Positions 6,509 through 8,782 of a DNA stretch of 8,782 nucleotides are shown one piece after another. The notes beneath the pieces were generated by a model that did no database searches, was not told the origin of the DNA, and was given only the letters and a program-made list of their open reading frames with translations. The DNA is taken from the NCBI GenBank assembly GCA_016184445.1, contig JACPCT010000011.1, positions 1 to 8,782 of the forward strand, given 5' to 3'. This stretch comes from Candidatus Tectimicrobiota bacterium. Lineage in GTDB: Bacteria; UBA8248. A program made the position numbers and the translations under genes. Position 1 is the stretch's first letter. Every line of letters starts with the position of its first letter.

Positions 6509-6540
6509 GCCCCCGCGGGCGCCTCAGCGCCCGCGGGGGC
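6509..6540 (-). repeat. Perfect 14-bp-arm hairpin between binding protein and permease genes
   Basis: GCCCCCGCGGGCGC (6509-6522) and GCGCCCGCGGGGGC (6527-6540) are exact reverse complements around a 4-nt loop. The hairpin starts 9 bp after the binding-protein stop. No T-run follows it on the minus strand, so complete termination is unlikely. In several ABC operons such intergenic hairpins protect the upstream binding-protein mRNA from 3' decay and lower permease expression; the same role is inferred here. Confidence 0.75.
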
Positions 6541-6549
6541 CGCGAGGGC

Positions 6550-8166
6550 TCAGTTCCTGCCCGCCAGGGTGATCTCCTGGGCCAGGATCCACTCGTTGAA
6601 GCGGGGCTTGAGCCGCACGTTCTTCTGCACCCCGATGATCGCCTCCTGCTGGTAGAGCGGCAGCACCGCCAGCTCCCCGATCACGATCTCCCAGGCCTTC
6701 TCCCACATGGCCTGGCGCTTGGCGTCGTCCATCTCGGAGGAGGCCTTCGCGATGAGGCCGTCCACCTCCTTGTTGCTGTAATGGCCGCGGTTGATGCGGC
6801 CCACGCCCTTCTTCGCGTCCTGGGTGTGGAAGACGGCGCTGAAGGTGGGGCCCACGGAGTCCGTCCCCCAGCCGGCCTGGTAGACGGTGAAGTCGCCGTT
6901 GTCCAGCGCCGGGAAGAAGACGGCCTTGGTGCGCGGGTTCGGGGTGGCCACGATGCCCACCTTGCGGAGCATCCCGGAGATGGCCTCGCACATGGGGCCG
7001 TCGTTGATGTAGCGGTCATTCGAGCAGTCCAGCCTCATCTGGAAGCCGGCCGGGAAGCCGGCCTCGGCCAGGAGCTTCTTCGCCCGGGGCGGGTCGAAGG
7101 GCAGGGGGGCGAGCCGCTTGTTGTAGCCGAAGGAGGGGGGCGGGGCGAGCTGGGTGGCCGGGGCGCCGCTGCCGTGCATGACGGTGTGCAGGAGCTCGGG
7201 CACGTTCAAGGCGTGGGCCACGGCCTGCCGCACCTTCAGGTTCTGGAAGGGGTTGGGCTTCCCGGCGGGCAGGCCGGGCGAATGGGAGCCGCCCTTCTTG
7301 AAGGCGCCGCCCTCCTTGCGCCAGTGGTCGAAGGCCAGGTAGATGTTCCGCTGGGTGATGGTGCGGAGGACCTTGACGCCCGGGTTCTTCTCGAGCGTCC
7401 GGGCGTCCACGGGGGAGACGCCCCAGACCACGTCGGTCTCGCCCGAGATGAGGCCCGCCGTCCGGGCCGCGTCCACGGGGACGGGGCGGATGCGCACTTC
7501 CTTCAGGGTCGGGGCCTTGCCCCAGTAGCCGGGGAAGGCCTCGAGGTCGATGTGGTCGTCCTTCACCCACTCGGCGAACTTGTAGGGGCCGGTGCCGACG
7601 GGCTTGCGGGCGAAGTTCGCGTCCCCCACCTTCTTGATGTAGTCGATGGGCACGATGGCGATGTTGGCCAGGTCCTCGTGCAGGGTGGGCCAGGGGACGC
7701 CGGTGTCGATCTCGAGGGTCGAGGCGTCCACCGCCCGGATGGCCTTGATGCCCTTGGTGAAGTGCTTCATTTGGCTCTTCGGGAAGCCCTTGCCCTGGGC
7801 CCGGAGGAGGCTCTCCTTGGCGACCTTGGCCGTGAACGGCGTGCCGTCGTGGAAGCGCACCCCCTGGCGCAGCTTGATGAGCCACTTGGTCGGGCTCACG
7901 GCCTTCCAGGAGGTGGCGAGGCCGGGCTCCAGACCGTCGATCCCCCGGAAGACGAGAGTGTCGAACATGTGCATCTGGATCGAAATGGTGGTGGTCTCGT
8001 TCCGGCCCTGGGGGTCCAGGGTGGCGGCGTCGCCCTGGAAGGCGATGGTGAACTTCCTGGCCCCCTCGGCGGGGGCGCCCGCCAGCAGGAGGGCCACGGG
8101 CAGGATGCCGCTCCAGCGCAGGAGCGCGCGGGCGGCGGAGCGGAGCGGGCGCGTCGGGCGTGCCAT
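6550..8166 (-). CDS. ABC transporter solute-binding protein, family 5 (peptide/opine/nickel type)
   Basis: This is the periplasmic receptor of the importer encoded by the next two genes. The 538-residue protein begins with a Sec-type signal peptide: Arg-rich n-region, hydrophobic core about 20-30 and likely cleavage around residues 33-36 (APAEGA, then RKFT). There is no lipobox cysteine. Family-5 marks include ATLDPQGRNE (48-57), LATSWKAVSPTKWLIKLRQG then VRFHDGTPFTA (83-113), PVGTGPYKFAEW (189-200) and a C-terminal lobe with EVDGLIAKASSE, LPLYQQEAIIGVQKNVRLKP and the end EITLAGRN. Length is normal for the family (500-550). The ATG is preceded by AAGGAGG at 8-9 nt. The ligand could be a peptide, an opine, a glycoside or another small solute; the sequence does not say. 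A homologous binding protein lies directly upstream. Confidence 0.94.
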   Translation of the reverse strand: MARPTRPLRSAARALLRWSGILPVALLLAGAPAEGARKFTIAFQGDAATLDPQGRNETTTISIQMHMFDTLVFRGIDGLEPGLATSWKAVSPTKWLIKLRQGVRFHDGTPFTAKVAKESLLRAQGKGFPKSQMKHFTKGIKAIRAVDASTLEIDTGVPWPTLHEDLANIAIVPIDYIKKVGDANFARKPVGTGPYKFAEWVKDDHIDLEAFPGYWGKAPTLKEVRIRPVPVDAARTAGLISGETDVVWGVSPVDARTLEKNPGVKVLRTITQRNIYLAFDHWRKEGGAFKKGGSHSPGLPAGKPNPFQNLKVRQAVAHALNVPELLHTVMHGSGAPATQLAPPPSFGYNKRLAPLPFDPPRAKKLLAEAGFPAGFQMRLDCSNDRYINDGPMCEAISGMLRKVGIVATPNPRTKAVFFPALDNGDFTVYQAGWGTDSVGPTFSAVFHTQDAKKGVGRINRGHYSNKEVDGLIAKASSEMDDAKRQAMWEKAWEIVIGELAVLPLYQQEAIIGVQKNVRLKPRFNEWILAQEITLAGRN

Positions 8167-8175
8167 GGGGTTCGT

Positions 8176-8182
8176 CCTCCTT
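8176..8182 (-). promoter_or_regulatory. Ribosome binding site of the solute-binding protein gene
   Basis: Read on the minus strand, AAGGAGG ends 9 nt before the ATG at 8166-8164. It confirms this start, which also gives a well-formed signal peptide. Confidence 0.75.
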
Positions 8183-8208
8183 CTCTTGCGCGTGCGGCGG
8201 GGGGCCGG

Positions 8209-8233
8209 CCGGGCCCCGTGACAGGGGGCCCGG
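8209..8233 (-). repeat. Hairpin in the leader of the solute-binding protein gene
   Basis: CCGGGCCCC (8209-8217) and GGGGCCCGG (8225-8233) pair perfectly around a 7-nt loop (GTGACAG). Outer GCCGG and CCGGC blocks could extend the structure. It lies 42 bp upstream of the binding-protein start, and has no T-run. It may stabilise or control the leader. Confidence 0.5.
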
Positions 8234-8279
8234 TCCCGCCGGCTAGGCTGGCGAGAAAGGCTCTCGGTGCGTTGCCGTG

Positions 8280-8292
8280 ATTGTATAACAAT
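8280..8292 (-). promoter_or_regulatory. AT-rich dyad with possible -10 element upstream of the binding-protein gene
   Basis: ATTGT (8280-8284) and ACAAT (8288-8292) form a perfect dyad around ATA, in an AT island that stands out from the surrounding GC-rich sequence. On the minus strand it contains TACAAT, 5 of 6 to the -10 consensus, about 114 bp before the ATG. No good -35 was found at the right distance, so an activator-dependent promoter or an operator is possible. Confidence 0.35.
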
Positions 8293-8295
8293 TAG

Positions 8296-8328
8296 GGCCG
8301 AAGGGGGGCCTTCTCCCTATTTTCGGCC
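8296..8328. repeat. Inverted repeat in the gap between the two binding-protein genes
   Basis: GGCCGAA (8296-8302) and TTCGGCC (8322-8328) pair perfectly, with AAGG and CCTT nested inside (8301-8304 and 8309-8312). TTTT follows closely on the plus strand, where no gene needs it; on the minus strand the T-content after the stem is poor. It might be a weak terminator or a structured element just upstream of the candidate promoter. Confidence 0.35.
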
Positions 8329-8523
8329 TTTTCCGGGGCGGAGGCGGATAGGGACCGCTTCTCGCGGACCATCGGGATGGACCGCCGGGGCTTCACGGAC
8401 GTGCGCGGCATCACCGGGGAGGTGGAGGAGGCTAGCGAGGGCCGAGAAAACGGCCCGGCTTCCGCGGAGACCCGCGGGAGGCGAGCCCCCGCCGAGCCTC
8501 AAGTCTCCTCTCCGCTCCGCTTC
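8329..8523. other. Remainder of the 357-bp intergenic gap (8167-8523)
   Basis: No convincing gene is seen in the gap between the two binding-protein genes. Short frames on both strands show no recognisable domain. The stretch holds small dyads: GGGCCG (8439-8444) against CGGCCC (8451-8456) around AGAAAA, and two CCGCGG blocks at 8462-8467 and 8472-8477. One or more may form the 3' end of the upstream binding-protein transcript, but none has a T-run typical of an intrinsic terminator. Confidence 0.5.
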
Positions 8524-8535
8524 CTATTTGAGGCT
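8495..8535. repeat. Inverted repeat spanning the stop codon of the upstream binding-protein gene
   Basis: AGCCTCAA (8495-8502) and TTGAGGCT (8528-8535) are exact reverse complements separated by 25 bp, and the stop codon at 8524-8526 lies between them. The long loop makes it a weak hairpin; it may be a chance match or a 3'-end structure. Confidence 0.35.
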
Positions 8536-8782
8536 TATCTCCCATGGCTGGAGTTGCTCGTCGTGCCTGGGCTGGAAGTTGAGGCGCTTGTTGAAGCCGA
8601 ATATATCGTGGATCTTGAACATGATCTTGTGGGTGGCCTTCTCTTTCATGAGGTCGGTGACGCGCTCGAAGGCGGCCTGCTGCTCCTTGGGATCCGCGGT
8701 CGCGGCCGCCTTCTCGATGGCCTCATCCAGATCCGGGAAGCAGCTGCCGCTGAATGAGCCCTTGCAGGAGGTCGAGCCGCGC
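8524..8782 (-). CDS. C-terminal end of a second family-5 solute-binding protein (5'-partial)
   Basis: The minus strand is open from the window edge to a TAG at 8526-8524, giving 85 residues without an in-window start. The reading is of the family-5 periplasmic binding protein C-terminal lobe: CFPDLDEAIEKAAATADPKE, then QAAFERVTDLMKEKATHKI, then a segment with DIFGFNKRLNFQPRHDE, ending LQPWEISLK. It aligns in order with the end of the neighbouring complete binding protein (DGLIAKASSEMDDAKRQAMW, NVRLKPRFNEWILAQEITL). The rest of the gene lies beyond the window. It is in the same direction as, and 357 bp upstream of, the complete binding-protein gene. Codon use is somewhat less GC-biased than its neighbours, with two ATA codons. 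The substrate is unknown; it may be a tandem paralogue or belong to a separate transporter. Confidence 0.8.
   Translation of the reverse strand, partial: RGSTSCKGSFSGSCFPDLDEAIEKAAATADPKEQQAAFERVTDLMKEKATHKIMFKIHDIFGFNKRLNFQPRHDEQLQPWEISLK

Noticed and set aside
4651..6655. Plus-strand open frames opposite the two permease genes
   Set aside because: They are low-complexity antisense shadows (Gly, Asp, Glu, His, Arg rich); the minus strand encodes clear DppB and DppC permeases with EAA loops.
6487..8280. Long plus-strand open frame (597 codons) opposite the solute-binding protein gene
   Set aside because: It mirrors a GC-rich real gene; its translation is Gly/His/Val/Asp-rich with no domain, while the minus strand gives a full family-5 binding protein with signal peptide and ribosome binding site.
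8317..8757. Short frames on both strands in and beside the gap upstream of the binding-protein gene
   Set aside because: They have no domain or convincing ribosome binding site, and the plus-strand one runs opposite the well-supported binding-protein end.

Overview
This is a very GC-rich (by eye about 70%) bacterial chromosomal window with dense, co-oriented gene blocks and no mobile element, rRNA, tRNA or CRISPR. The periplasm-targeted (Sec-type, no lipobox) solute-binding protein points to a diderm. The style (high GC, polyamine operon with a pyruvoyl arginine decarboxylase, peptide-type ABC importers) would suit an uncultured deltaproteobacterial, Tectomicrobia, NC10 or Rokubacteria-like lineage, but the sequence alone does not settle the taxon.

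Left block (1-3281, + strand): a polyamine-synthesis operon. A 5'-truncated XRE/cupin regulator of the PuuR type is followed 67 bp later by speD (S-adenosylmethionine decarboxylase), a pyruvoyl-dependent arginine decarboxylase, speE (aminopropyltransferase) and speB (agmatinase-family ureohydrolase). The last three are translationally coupled by short overlaps. Together they can take arginine to spermidine: arginine to agmatine, then either agmatine to putrescine to spermidine, or agmatine to aminopropylagmatine to spermidine. Both decarboxylases are self-cleaving pyruvoyl enzymes, so the route as encoded needs no PLP enzyme. The C-terminal end of SpeB (after about 3150) does not look like the family and seems to run into the promoter region of the next gene.

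Middle (3150-4652, + strand): a hairpin-rich leader with a candidate sigma70-type promoter, then a complete citrate synthase gene (gltA) closed by a strong intrinsic terminator.

Right block (4672-8782, - strand, convergent with gltA): an ABC importer of the peptide/opine/nickel class in the order solute-binding protein, DppB-type permease, DppC-type permease. A perfect 14-bp-arm hairpin separates the binding protein from the permeases. No ATPase genes follow. Upstream of it, at the window edge, is the C-terminal end of a second family-5 solute-binding protein in the same orientation. The 357-bp gap between the two binding-protein genes holds an AT-rich dyad with a possible -10 element and several hairpins but no convincing gene.

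Most of the window is ordinary core and transport metabolism. The parts worth a second look are the all-pyruvoyl polyamine operon with its dedicated regulator, the abnormal ends of SpeB and of the regulator, the structured gltA leader, and the ATPase-less tandem binding-protein locus.
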